DNA of 9,023 nt from positions 1-9,023 of the forward strand of contig CAMOHN010000035.1 of NCBI GenBank assembly GCA_946615455.1. The letters are read 5' to 3'. This DNA comes from an uncultured Bacteroidales bacterium. GTDB lineage: Bacteria; Bacteroidota; Bacteroidia; Bacteroidales; Paludibacteraceae. Under the pieces are notes generated by a model that had not been told where the DNA came from, made no database searches, and was given only the letters and a program-made list of their open reading frames with translations. Both the position numbers and the translations under genes were made by a program. Positions 1 through 7,338 of the stretch are shown piece after piece; the first letter of the stretch is position 1; each line of letters opens with the position of its first letter.

Positions 1-768
1 CGTGAGGTTGCCAAGAGCATATTTGGCGGGCTCACGAGTGGCAAACACGATATCCACGATGTAGCGCTCAATCTTCTCGTCCAGATAGACTTGGCGCACG
101 ATGGCTCGTGCCTTCTGTATGTCGTCCGGTGAAAGAATGGGCATCACCTGCTTCTTCTCACCACTGATGTTCTGACGAATAATCTGTTGCTCCTCCTCTT
201 TGCTCGGATAGCCGATGACCACCTTGAGCATGAAACGGTCAGTTTGTGCTTCGGGCAATGGGTAGGTTCCTTCTTGCTCAATGGGGTTCTGCGTGGCAAG
301 CACAAGGAACGGGTCCTCCAAACGGAAAGTCTGCTCACCAATGGTCACCTGACGCTCCTGCATGGCTTCCAACAGGGCGGACTGCACCTTGGCTGGGGCA
401 CGGTTAATCTCGTCCGCCAACACGAAATTGGCAAACACCGGACCGCGACGAACCGAAAACTCCTCACGCTTCTGCGAATAAATCTGCGTACCAATCACAT
501 CGGCAGGCAGCAAGTCGGGCGTGAACTGAATACGAGAGAACTTGGCTTTGATAAGGTCGGACAGCGTCTTGATTGCCAAGGTCTTTGCCAGACCCGGAAC
601 ACCCTCCAACAGAATGTGACCATCACTCAGCAAACCTATCAACAGGCTCTCAATCAGATGCTTCTGACCTACAATAACTTGATTCATGCCCATGCTCAAT
701 GCATCGACAAACGAACTCTCACGCTCAATGCGCTCTTGCAACTCGCGGATATCGACAGTTGTTTCCAT
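1..768 (-). CDS. MoxR-family AAA+ ATPase, N-terminal 256 residues (3' end off the left edge)
   Basis: Reading the minus strand from the ATG at 768-766 gives 256 codons with no stop before the edge; MoxR proteins are usually about 320-335 residues, so roughly the last 75 (the AAA lid) are missing. Seen in the translation: Walker A GVPGLAKT at residues 56-63, Walker B FVLADEINRAP from about 115, sensor-1 ATQNP at 158-162, and the EAQTDRF segment at 173-179, all in the order and spelling typical of MoxR ATPases. Family knowledge: cytoplasmic chaperone-like ATPases that act with VWA-domain proteins; in Bacteroidetes they commonly head a Bat (aerotolerance-type) operon with DUF58 and VWA genes, which would lie off the left edge. 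The start is chosen because METTVDIREL leads directly into the conserved N-terminal helix region; no Shine-Dalgarno is visible. It is divergent from the glucan genes and probably functionally unrelated to them. Confidence 0.95.
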   Translation of the reverse strand, partial: METTVDIRELQERIERESSFVDALSMGMNQVIVGQKHLIESLLIGLLSDGHILLEGVPGLAKTLAIKTLSDLIKAKFSRIQFTPDLLPADVIGTQIYSQKREEFSVRRGPVFANFVLADEINRAPAKVQSALLEAMQERQVTIGEQTFRLEDPFLVLATQNPIEQEGTYPLPEAQTDRFMLKVVIGYPSKEEEQQIIRQNISGEKKQVMPILSPDDIQKARAIVRQVYLDEKIERYIVDIVFATREPAKYALGNLT

Positions 769-819
769 GTACAAAAAATGGTTTTTGATGTTATTTTTAT
801 GATTCCGATTATACATCTG

Positions 820-827
820 CAAATATC
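820..827 (-). promoter_or_regulatory. Possible -7 element for the MoxR gene
   Basis: On the minus strand GATATTTG matches seven of eight positions of the Bacteroidetes -7 consensus TAnnTTTG and would give a leader of about 45 nt before the ATG at 768. No convincing TTTG lies at the expected -33 distance, so this is a weak call. Confidence 0.22.
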
Positions 828-889
828 GTGCCAAAACGTTTAGTAGACCGTTTCGTTCGGAAGAAAAAATAAAATGCTATACCCGACCG

Positions 890-905
890 AAAAAAAAAGA
901 AAAAA
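890..905 (+). promoter_or_regulatory. A-tract upstream of the transporter promoter
   Basis: Sixteen bases that are all A apart from a single G at 899. The tract sits about 15 bp upstream of the -33 region of the rightward promoter, where an AT-rich UP-like element or intrinsic bend could assist RNA polymerase. The function is inferred from position only. Confidence 0.25.
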
Positions 906-908
906 TGT

Positions 909-938
909 GCCCTTTTAGTTTTTCCAATTAAAAAGGGC
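909..938. promoter_or_regulatory. Inverted repeat GCCCTTTT-n14-AAAAGGGC, candidate operator
   Basis: Perfect 8-bp arms at 909-916 and 931-938 separated by 14 bp. The repeat is centred near 923.5 and covers the -33 region of the promoter driving the transporter gene. It lies between divergent genes and upstream of the predicted transcription start, so it cannot act as a terminator for either; a DNA-binding site for a dimeric regulator is the simplest reading. No matching regulator gene is in the window. Confidence 0.4.
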
Positions 939-949
939 GTATATATTTG
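919..949 (+). promoter_or_regulatory. Bacteroidetes-type promoter for the MFS-SusC-SusD-SusE/F unit
   Basis: TATATTTG at 942-949 is an exact match to the -7 consensus TAnnTTTG. A T-run at 919-923 stands in for the -33 TTTG at about 19 bp spacing. The -7 element is followed by the CGCCCGC discriminator-like stretch often seen after Bacteroidetes -7 boxes. Transcription should begin around 954-957, giving a very short leader before the first ATG at 968. Confidence 0.6.
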
Positions 950-967
950 CGCCCGCTAAAATAAATA

Positions 968-2389
968 ATGAAACAAGCCATGAAACAACGCAATTTGTCA
1001 TTCAAACAGCTCTTTAACTTGAGTTTCGGTTTCTTTGGCGTGCAAATTGCTTACGCTTTGCAAAGTGCCAACATCTCACGCATATTCGCCACGCTCGGTG
1101 CCGACCCGCACCAACTCAGCTTCTTCTGGATACTACCACCGCTCATGGGTATGATTGTGCAACCCTTGGTGGGCATCCTCTCTGACCATACATGGATGGG
1201 CAAGTTCTTCGGTCGCCGTAAGTTCTACCTGCTTATAGGTGCACTCATTGCCGTGGCGGTGATGGTGCTGCTGCCCAACGCCGGCGACTTCACATTCGAA
1301 CAGCGTGTCGTGCTCGGTCTCAATTCAGCCATGTGGTTCGGCTTGTTCTCGCTCATGTTCCTTGATACGAGCATCAATATCGCTATGCAGCCCTTCAAGA
1401 TGATGGTGGGCGATATGGTCAACGAGGAACAAAAAGGTTTGGCGTACAGCATCCAGTCCTCGCTGTGTAACGCCGGTTCCATTGTGGGCTTCGTGTTCCC
1501 ATATTTCTTCTCGTGGATTGGTGTGGCAAAGACCGCTCCCGAAGGAGTCATACCTGATTCTGTCAAGTGGTCTTTCTATATAGGTGCTGCTATCCTCATC
1601 CTGTGCGTGCTCTACACCTTCTTTGCTGTTGACGAAATGCCACCCCAAGAGTATGCCGAGTTCCATGGGCTGAACAAGAAATCGGAAGACGCAACCACAA
1701 ACGACGAACAGCGTTCCTCCACCGGCTTTATCGTAAAGTCTTTCCTGACCATCGGACTGGTACAGTTCTTCTGCTGGGCGGCGTTCATGTATATGTGGAC
1801 CTATACCAACGGTTCCGTGGCACTCAACTGCTTCGGTTGGGACGGTCTGTTCACATCCGGTTTGAACGAGTCAGCCACACGCTACCAGGAGGCCGCCGAC
1901 TGGGTGGGTATCTGCTTTGCCGTGCAGGCTTGCGGTTCGCTCCTGTGGGCGATGCTCTTGCCGTGGTTAGAGAAGAAATGCGGTAACAAAGGGGCTTACG
2001 CCATCTCGCTCATTGTGGGCGGATTGGGATTTGCCTCCACGTTTGTGGTGCACAATCAGTATATCGCCCTCATCAGCTTTACCTTCATAGGCGCTGCCTG
2101 GGCTGCCATGTTGGCTCTGCCCTTCACCCTGTTCACCAACGCCATCGAAGGCAGCAAGTACATGGGCACGCTGCTCGGCCTGTTCAACTGCACGATCTGC
2201 CTGCCGCAGATTATCGCCGCTGTCTGTGGCGGATACATTCTGGAACTCTTCCCCGCCATTGAGGTCATGGGAGAAGAAGGCATGGTGTCTGTTCCTCAAC
2301 AGCAATACATGCTCGTGGTAGCCGGTGTGCTGCTCGTCCTTGGCGGACTGTCCACATTCTTTATCAATGAGAAAAAGAAAGCAAACTAA
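968..2389 (+). CDS. MFS sugar transporter, GPH/SLC45 type (inner membrane)
   Basis: A 473-residue, strongly hydrophobic protein consistent with 12 membrane helices in two six-helix halves, split by a charged cytoplasmic loop at about 222-252. Seen: an N-terminal NLSFGFFGVQIAYALQSA helix; the loop 2-3 signature SDHTWMGKFFGRRK at 72-85; FLDTSINIAMQPF near 131-143; and LPFTLFTNA followed by YMGTLLGLFNCTICLPQII at about 384-416. These resemble the sucrose/maltose transporter branch (GPH, SLC45-like) that is frequent in Bacteroidetes alpha-glucan loci. Expected role: cation-coupled uptake of maltose, maltooligosaccharides or a similar sugar from periplasm to cytoplasm; the exact sugar is inferred from its neighbours. 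It is first in the unit and ends 41 bp before the SusC-like start. A second in-frame ATG at 980 is an alternative start, and either fits family N-termini. Confidence 0.92.
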   Translation: MKQAMKQRNLSFKQLFNLSFGFFGVQIAYALQSANISRIFATLGADPHQLSFFWILPPLMGMIVQPLVGILSDHTWMGKFFGRRKFYLLIGALIAVAVMVLLPNAGDFTFEQRVVLGLNSAMWFGLFSLMFLDTSINIAMQPFKMMVGDMVNEEQKGLAYSIQSSLCNAGSIVGFVFPYFFSWIGVAKTAPEGVIPDSVKWSFYIGAAILILCVLYTFFAVDEMPPQEYAEFHGLNKKSEDATTNDEQRSSTGFIVKSFLTIGLVQFFCWAAFMYMWTYTNGSVALNCFGWDGLFTSGLNESATRYQEAADWVGICFAVQACGSLLWAMLLPWLEKKCGNKGAYAISLIVGGLGFASTFVVHNQYIALISFTFIGAAWAAMLALPFTLFTNAIEGSKYMGTLLGLFNCTICLPQIIAAVCGGYILELFPAIEVMGEEGMVSVPQQQYMLVVAGVLLVLGGLSTFFINEKKKAN

Positions 2390-2430
2390 ACATTTAGTAT
2401 ATATTCATTAAAAAACGTTCATTATTCGCT

Positions 2431-5424
2431 ATGAAGAAACACAAAATCTATTCCTTATGCGCCTTGTGCCTTATGTGGCTATTTGCGACTACCGTACAAG
2501 CGCAGGTGACCGGCACGGTCGTTGAGGCTGCCACCGATATACCCGTTATTGGTGCAACCGTCATCGAAGTCGGCACCACCAATGGTACCGTGACTGATTT
2601 CGACGGCAACTTTATGCTTGATGTGGCAGAAGGCAAAATGCTTGAGATTAGTTATATCGGTTTCCAAACGCAAACTCTGCCTGCCAAGAACGGTATGGTT
2701 ATCCGTATGGCAGAAGAGACTGAACAACTGGAAGAAGTGGTCGTAGTAGGTTACGGCTCACAGAAAAAGAAAGAAGTAACCGGTTCGGTGGCCAGTGTAA
2801 AAGCCGAAGATTTCAATCCGGGCGTACAGGCCAACCCTGCCGGATTGCTGCAAGGCAAAGTGGCAGGTCTGAACATCACTCGCTCCACTTCAGACCCTAC
2901 CAGCACGGGTTTTGATATCCAGATTCGCGGTTTTTCCACGTTGGACCAAGGTGCAGGTACCAGCCCGCTCTACATTGTGGACGGTGTGCCCGTAAGCGGT
3001 ATTGACCAAATTGCTCCCAACGACATCGCTTCGATGGATGTACTCAAAGACGGTTCAGCAGCAGCCATCTACGGAACGCGCGGTACAAACGGTGTGATTA
3101 TCATTACCACCAAGCGCGGAGCCGGCTATTCCGACCAAGCAAATACCGAAGTTACCTACGACGGATATGTTTCCGCTGCATGGAACAATACCAAGATGGG
3201 TATGGCTACTGCATCCGATTTCCGTAACCTCAAGACACTGACCAACGGTAAACTGACCGGCAATGATTTTGGCAGTACCACCGATTGGATTTCTGAATTG
3301 ACACGTACAGCCGCTCTGACACATAATCATAACTTAGCCGTTTCCGGCTCGCATAAGAACTTCTCGTATCGTGCTTCCATTAACTTCAAGAATGCCGAAG
3401 GTATAGCCAAGGTGACCAACCGGCAAGAGTTGATGGGTAAGTTCGCCGCTGACCAGAAAGCGCTTAACGGATGGCTCAATATGCAGTATGACTTGTCGTA
3501 TATGCACTATCGCAACGACTATTTCTGCGGCGATTTTACACAAGCGGCCACCCTCAACCCGACCTATCCCGTCTATGACCAAACATCAGGCAACGGCTAC
3601 TTTGTTAATTTCCCCATCAACGGACAAACCAACCCCGTTGAGGGCATGAACCTCAAGGAGTCCTATGGCGATGGTAACTATTTCCGCGGGTCGGTTCGCG
3701 CCACCGTAAACATTGTGCCCGTTCCCGGACTGAAGGTAAGCGGATTTGCTGCCCTTGAAGAAGGTGATAACCACTCGTTCTGGGCGAATAAGAACCTGTT
3801 GAGTGCCGGATATCTGGCAGATGCAGGTGCCGCCGGACGCAGCAATAGCAACAACTTCAATCAACTTTATGAAGCCACTTTGGACTACGCCGGTTCGTGG
3901 GGCGGTCACAGCCTCGTGGGCGTGGCAGGTTTCTCCTACCAACACTTCTTTGACGACGGCGATGCTATCACCAACCAAGGTTTTGCTACCTACAATATCA
4001 AGTATAACTCTATCGGCGAGGGACAAGCTGATAAAGAGTATCTGACCGTTAGTTCGGGACGTGCAACCCATACGCTGGCTGCCGGCTTCCTCCGTTTGAA
4101 CTACAACTACAATGAGAAATACCTTGTTTCCGCTTCCGTCCGTGCTGAAGGTTCGTCTCGCTTTGGCGCGAACAACAAGTGGGGCTACTTCCCCGCAGTC
4201 AGCGCAGGTTGGCGTATTAAGGGTGAAGACTTTATGCGTAGCCAAGACTGGTGCGACGAACTCAAACTTCGTGTAGGTTTCGGTATGACGGGTAACGACC
4301 TGAAAGATAATCTAAAATCTGTTGCCCTCTTGAGCAAAACAGATGTGGTAACGATGAACGGACAAGATGTATATGCCTACTCCGTTACGCAGAACGTGAA
4401 CCCAGACCTCCGTTGGGAGAAGAAGTTGGAGTACAATGTGGGTGTGGACTACTCGTTCTTCAAAGGTAGAATGTATGGAAGTTTAGACGGCTATTTCCGT
4501 CAGACGCAAGACCTGCTTTGGTACTACGAAGTGCCGACACCTCCTTATCAGTATGAGACCCTCTTGGCGAACGCCGGTCAGATGGAGAGTTACGGTTTTG
4601 AAGTAGCCTTGTCGGGGGTACCTGTCAAGACCAAAGACTGGAACTGGACTTCCACTCTCACCCTCGCTTGGAACGACAACAAAATCACCAAACTGAGCGA
4701 TGAAGCAAAGGGCTTTAACTACAAGCAGACAATGGCAGGTAGTGTGAGCGGTAACGCATTCAACAGTATGCAAACTCAAATTCTTATTGAAGGAGAGTCG
4801 GTAGGTACCTACTACGGCTATAAGTTCCTCGGCTTTGACAAAGCAGGCAACTGGCTCTATGAGAACCGTTATGGCGAACCTTGCATGGCAGGTGACCTTG
4901 TGGAAGCCGATCGTCAGGCATTAGGTAACGCGCAACCCAAAGTAACCTACGGCTGGAATAACACCGTTCGTTGGCGTGACCTTGACCTCACCATCTTCTT
5001 CCGTGGTGTCATTGGCAACAAATTGCTCAACGTAACCCGTTGGCAATATACGCCGGATGGAACTTCATCTTCCACCAACCAGAATGTCTTTATGAAGGAC
5101 CTCAACTCCGGCAATGGTGCAGCGGCTAACGGCGGTGCGGTATTTGCCGACCATCAGCACTTCTCCGACTACTGGCTTGAAGACGGATCCTACCTCAAGT
5201 GTGACAACATAACCCTCGGTTATACATTCCGCTTTAAGGACAACAACTATATCCGTTCGCTCCGTCTCACTGCCACCGGTCAGAACCTCTTCACCATCAG
5301 CGGTTACAGCGGCAAAGACCCCGAAGTAAGCACTACGGCTGTTTGGAGCGCAGGTATAGACTACGTAAGTTTCTATCCGAAAACAGCCAGCGTCCTGTTT
5401 GGAGTTAATCTTAATCTGTTCTAA
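2431..5424 (+). CDS. SusC/RagA-family TonB-dependent outer-membrane transporter
   Basis: A 997-residue protein. In order: a signal peptide with probable cleavage after VQA at residue 24; a carboxypeptidase-regulatory-like beta-sandwich at about 25-92 (GTVVEAATDIPVIGATVIEV and the TVTDFDGNF turn); a TonB box EEVVVVGYG at 101-109; the plug with YIVDGVPV at 181-188 and the SusC signature from SMDVLKDGSAAAIYGTRG (201-218) through TTKRG (230); then the beta barrel, including LRWEKKLEYNVGVDY from 660, ending in the terminal phenylalanine needed for BAM insertion. Role: TonB/ExbBD-powered import of oligosaccharides across the outer membrane, in complex with the SusD-like lid encoded 19 bp downstream. 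There is no N-terminal STN domain, so it is a pure transporter rather than a transducer to an anti-sigma factor. The substrate (alpha-glucan) is inferred from the last gene of the unit. Confidence 0.96.
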   Translation: MKKHKIYSLCALCLMWLFATTVQAQVTGTVVEAATDIPVIGATVIEVGTTNGTVTDFDGNFMLDVAEGKMLEISYIGFQTQTLPAKNGMVIRMAEETEQLEEVVVVGYGSQKKKEVTGSVASVKAEDFNPGVQANPAGLLQGKVAGLNITRSTSDPTSTGFDIQIRGFSTLDQGAGTSPLYIVDGVPVSGIDQIAPNDIASMDVLKDGSAAAIYGTRGTNGVIIITTKRGAGYSDQANTEVTYDGYVSAAWNNTKMGMATASDFRNLKTLTNGKLTGNDFGSTTDWISELTRTAALTHNHNLAVSGSHKNFSYRASINFKNAEGIAKVTNRQELMGKFAADQKALNGWLNMQYDLSYMHYRNDYFCGDFTQAATLNPTYPVYDQTSGNGYFVNFPINGQTNPVEGMNLKESYGDGNYFRGSVRATVNIVPVPGLKVSGFAALEEGDNHSFWANKNLLSAGYLADAGAAGRSNSNNFNQLYEATLDYAGSWGGHSLVGVAGFSYQHFFDDGDAITNQGFATYNIKYNSIGEGQADKEYLTVSSGRATHTLAAGFLRLNYNYNEKYLVSASVRAEGSSRFGANNKWGYFPAVSAGWRIKGEDFMRSQDWCDELKLRVGFGMTGNDLKDNLKSVALLSKTDVVTMNGQDVYAYSVTQNVNPDLRWEKKLEYNVGVDYSFFKGRMYGSLDGYFRQTQDLLWYYEVPTPPYQYETLLANAGQMESYGFEVALSGVPVKTKDWNWTSTLTLAWNDNKITKLSDEAKGFNYKQTMAGSVSGNAFNSMQTQILIEGESVGTYYGYKFLGFDKAGNWLYENRYGEPCMAGDLVEADRQALGNAQPKVTYGWNNTVRWRDLDLTIFFRGVIGNKLLNVTRWQYTPDGTSSSTNQNVFMKDLNSGNGAAANGGAVFADHQHFSDYWLEDGSYLKCDNITLGYTFRFKDNNYIRSLRLTATGQNLFTISGYSGKDPEVSTTAVWSAGIDYVSFYPKTASVLFGVNLNLF

Positions 5425-5426
5425 TT

Positions 5427-5436
5427 AAGGAAAGGG
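5427..5436 (+). promoter_or_regulatory. Shine-Dalgarno-like site for the SusD-like gene
   Basis: AAGGAAAGGG ends 7 bp before the ATG at 5444. It is the only purine-rich site of this kind ahead of a gene in the window; the other starts follow AT-rich sequence. It may help start translation within the 19-bp spacer after the SusC stop. Confidence 0.45.
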
Positions 5437-5443
5437 TACAACT

Positions 5444-7282
5444 ATGAAAAAGTATATCTATTCATCACTCATCGCACTTTTCTTCCTTACTACGTTCACT
5501 GCTTGTGAGGATATGCTCAAAGAGGATACATTCGGCCAACCGACAGCCGAGGAGATATTGAGCAACGAAGACAATATTGTTCTTATGGTGGCGCAAGCGT
5601 ATGCCGACCTTAAGTTCGTTCATGACCACTGGGGCTACTGGGGTGTCAATACGCTGACAGCGGATGAAGGTCTGTGTCCTACCCGTGCCGGTGGCGACTG
5701 GGCAGATGGTGGCTATTGGAAGAACCTCAATACCCACAACTGGAACGCTTACGGCGAAGCCTTCAAGTGCATCTGGAACCGTACCGTATCCGGTGCCGTG
5801 CTGTGCAACAATCTATTGCAAACGCTCGCCGAAGCGAAAGACAATATGTCGGAAGCCACCTACAAGCAGTATAAAGGCGAATTGGAGGTGCTGCGTTCGT
5901 ACTACTACTATATGCTTTTTGACTGCTTCGGACGTATCCCCTATATGGAGGACTACTCCGATCGCAACGAAGAACTGCTTGACCCGCAAATCACGTGGGC
6001 TCACCTCGTGGCTTGCTTGGAGAACAATGCACCGAATATGGTAGTGGTTAATAGTGGGAATCGTGCCGAACAACTTGGACGTATGACGCAAGGTGTTGCC
6101 TATACGTTGCTTGCCCGCCTTTACCTCAATGCAGAGTCATTTGGCGTGGATCCTGCTACGGTGATGCAAACCACCCATACGATTGTTTATTCCAATGGGG
6201 ATCAGCAAACACGCACCCCGATGACCGAGATTGACAAAGACCTGACAGGCTTCACGGACATCACGTCTTCCAACGATTTCTATGTCAATGCCAACCGTTG
6301 CTGCGATAAGGTAATTGCTTCCGGCTCCTACGCCATTGAGAGCAACTACTTTGACAACTTCCTCATGTTCAACGAAAAATCAAACGAGAACATCCTCGTT
6401 ATCGTTGAAGACGGCTCGAAGGATAACGAGCGCAATGTGGATAAAGTGAAGAATAAACTCCAAATATCGTTCCTCACCCTCCACTATTCGCACCAAACGC
6501 TTTGGCCCAAAATGCAAGACAAACCGTGGAACGGATTCTGCGCGCGTCCTAACTACCTGAAAATATTCAATGGTCATGATGTACGTGGTGCCGGTATCGG
6601 CGTGGAAGATGACGGTACACACAATCCTCACCAGTGGGCTTGGTTCGTAGGTCCGCTCTATAAACAAGGCTCTAACGATACCATCGTGGATGCCAACAAG
6701 TCTTGCACGGCTGACTCGCTGGTTGTTCTGACAGCCGAGATTACTTCCGACCCCACCAAACCCGTTACGGAAAACTCTTCCCTTACGGAGGCTATTCGTA
6801 CCTGCGGCGCGCGTATGATTAAGTACCAAATTGATACCGCAGGCACGTACCGTTATTGCGAAAACGACTTCGTCCTTTTCCGTTATGCCGACGTGATTTT
6901 GATGAAAGCGGAGGCTCTTGCACATGGTGCAGGTGCTGCCACCGGCGAATACACCCAAGCTGTCAGCCAGATGAAGAAACGTTCATTCGCCTATTCGGCT
7001 AACCCCGAAAGCGACTTCGATGCCGCCTATCCCGATGCCTTTACGGGATTGTCCACCGACCTCAATTCGGGTATTCTCGCTGAGCGCGGTCGTGAGTTGA
7101 GCTGGGAGTGCGCACGCCGCCGCGACCTAATCCGCTTCGGACAATTTGAGAAGATTCAATACGTTTCCGGCGCAGGTTTGAATAATACACGCCGCTGGTT
7201 CCCCATCCCTTATAGCGTACTCCAAAAGTCCAGCATCAAGGCTGACGGAACACCCTATTGGACCCAAAACGAAGGATACTAA
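5444..7282 (+). CDS. SusD/RagB-family glycan-binding surface lipoprotein
   Basis: A 612-residue protein, somewhat longer than classical SusD (551). A type II signal peptide ends in the lipobox FTAC with the lipidated cysteine at 21; the following EDMLKED is acidic, fitting the Bacteroidetes surface-export signal. N-terminal SusD features are WGYWGVNTLTADEGLCPTR (about 63-81) and WNRTVSGAVLCNNLL (111-125), then a TPR-like helical part with LRSYYYYMLFDCFGRIPY (150-167). The C-terminal family hallmark is ERGRELSWECARRRDLIRFG from 547, then FPIP at 586-589 and TQNEGY at the very end. Role: the lid of the SusC channel, binding glycan at the cell surface. The N-terminal aromatic-rich text looks like starch-type SusD homologues, but the binding residues cannot be assigned from sequence alone. 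Extra length lies partly in the 430-450 region (TAEITSDPTKPVTENSS). Confidence 0.95.
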   Translation: MKKYIYSSLIALFFLTTFTACEDMLKEDTFGQPTAEEILSNEDNIVLMVAQAYADLKFVHDHWGYWGVNTLTADEGLCPTRAGGDWADGGYWKNLNTHNWNAYGEAFKCIWNRTVSGAVLCNNLLQTLAEAKDNMSEATYKQYKGELEVLRSYYYYMLFDCFGRIPYMEDYSDRNEELLDPQITWAHLVACLENNAPNMVVVNSGNRAEQLGRMTQGVAYTLLARLYLNAESFGVDPATVMQTTHTIVYSNGDQQTRTPMTEIDKDLTGFTDITSSNDFYVNANRCCDKVIASGSYAIESNYFDNFLMFNEKSNENILVIVEDGSKDNERNVDKVKNKLQISFLTLHYSHQTLWPKMQDKPWNGFCARPNYLKIFNGHDVRGAGIGVEDDGTHNPHQWAWFVGPLYKQGSNDTIVDANKSCTADSLVVLTAEITSDPTKPVTENSSLTEAIRTCGARMIKYQIDTAGTYRYCENDFVLFRYADVILMKAEALAHGAGAATGEYTQAVSQMKKRSFAYSANPESDFDAAYPDAFTGLSTDLNSGILAERGRELSWECARRRDLIRFGQFEKIQYVSGAGLNNTRRWFPIPYSVLQKSSIKADGTPYWTQNEGY

Positions 7283-7303
7283 TATAATGCGAAAGCATTT
7301 TAT
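7282..7303 (+). other. Intercistronic RNA hairpin with GAAA tetraloop
   Basis: AATGC (7286-7290) and GCATT (7295-7299) close a GAAA loop at 7291-7294. After one T-T mismatch the stem continues with three A-T pairs, reaching the last base of the SusD-like stop codon. C(GAAA)G is a stable GNRA-capped loop. No T-run follows, so it is not a normal terminator; an mRNA stability or processing element between the SusD-like and SusE/F-like genes is plausible. Confidence 0.45.
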
Positions 7304-7338
7304 AATAACCTAATAATTAACTCAAAAACATTACAAAC

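Noticed and set aside
187..843. 218-residue plus-strand open frame
   Set aside because: It lies opposite the MoxR gene, whose Walker and sensor motifs show that the minus strand is the coding one; the plus-strand product has no recognisable features.
2390..2430. Possible internal promoter before the SusC-like gene (TATATTCA-like box) and a 7-bp direct repeat TTCATTA at 2404 and 2418
   Set aside because: The box misses the conserved TTTG end, there is no -33 element, and a short repeat in AT-rich DNA is easily chance; co-transcription with the transporter is simpler.
3586..4245. 219-residue minus-strand open frame
   Set aside because: Antisense to the SusC barrel region, which is fully accounted for by conserved SusC sequence.
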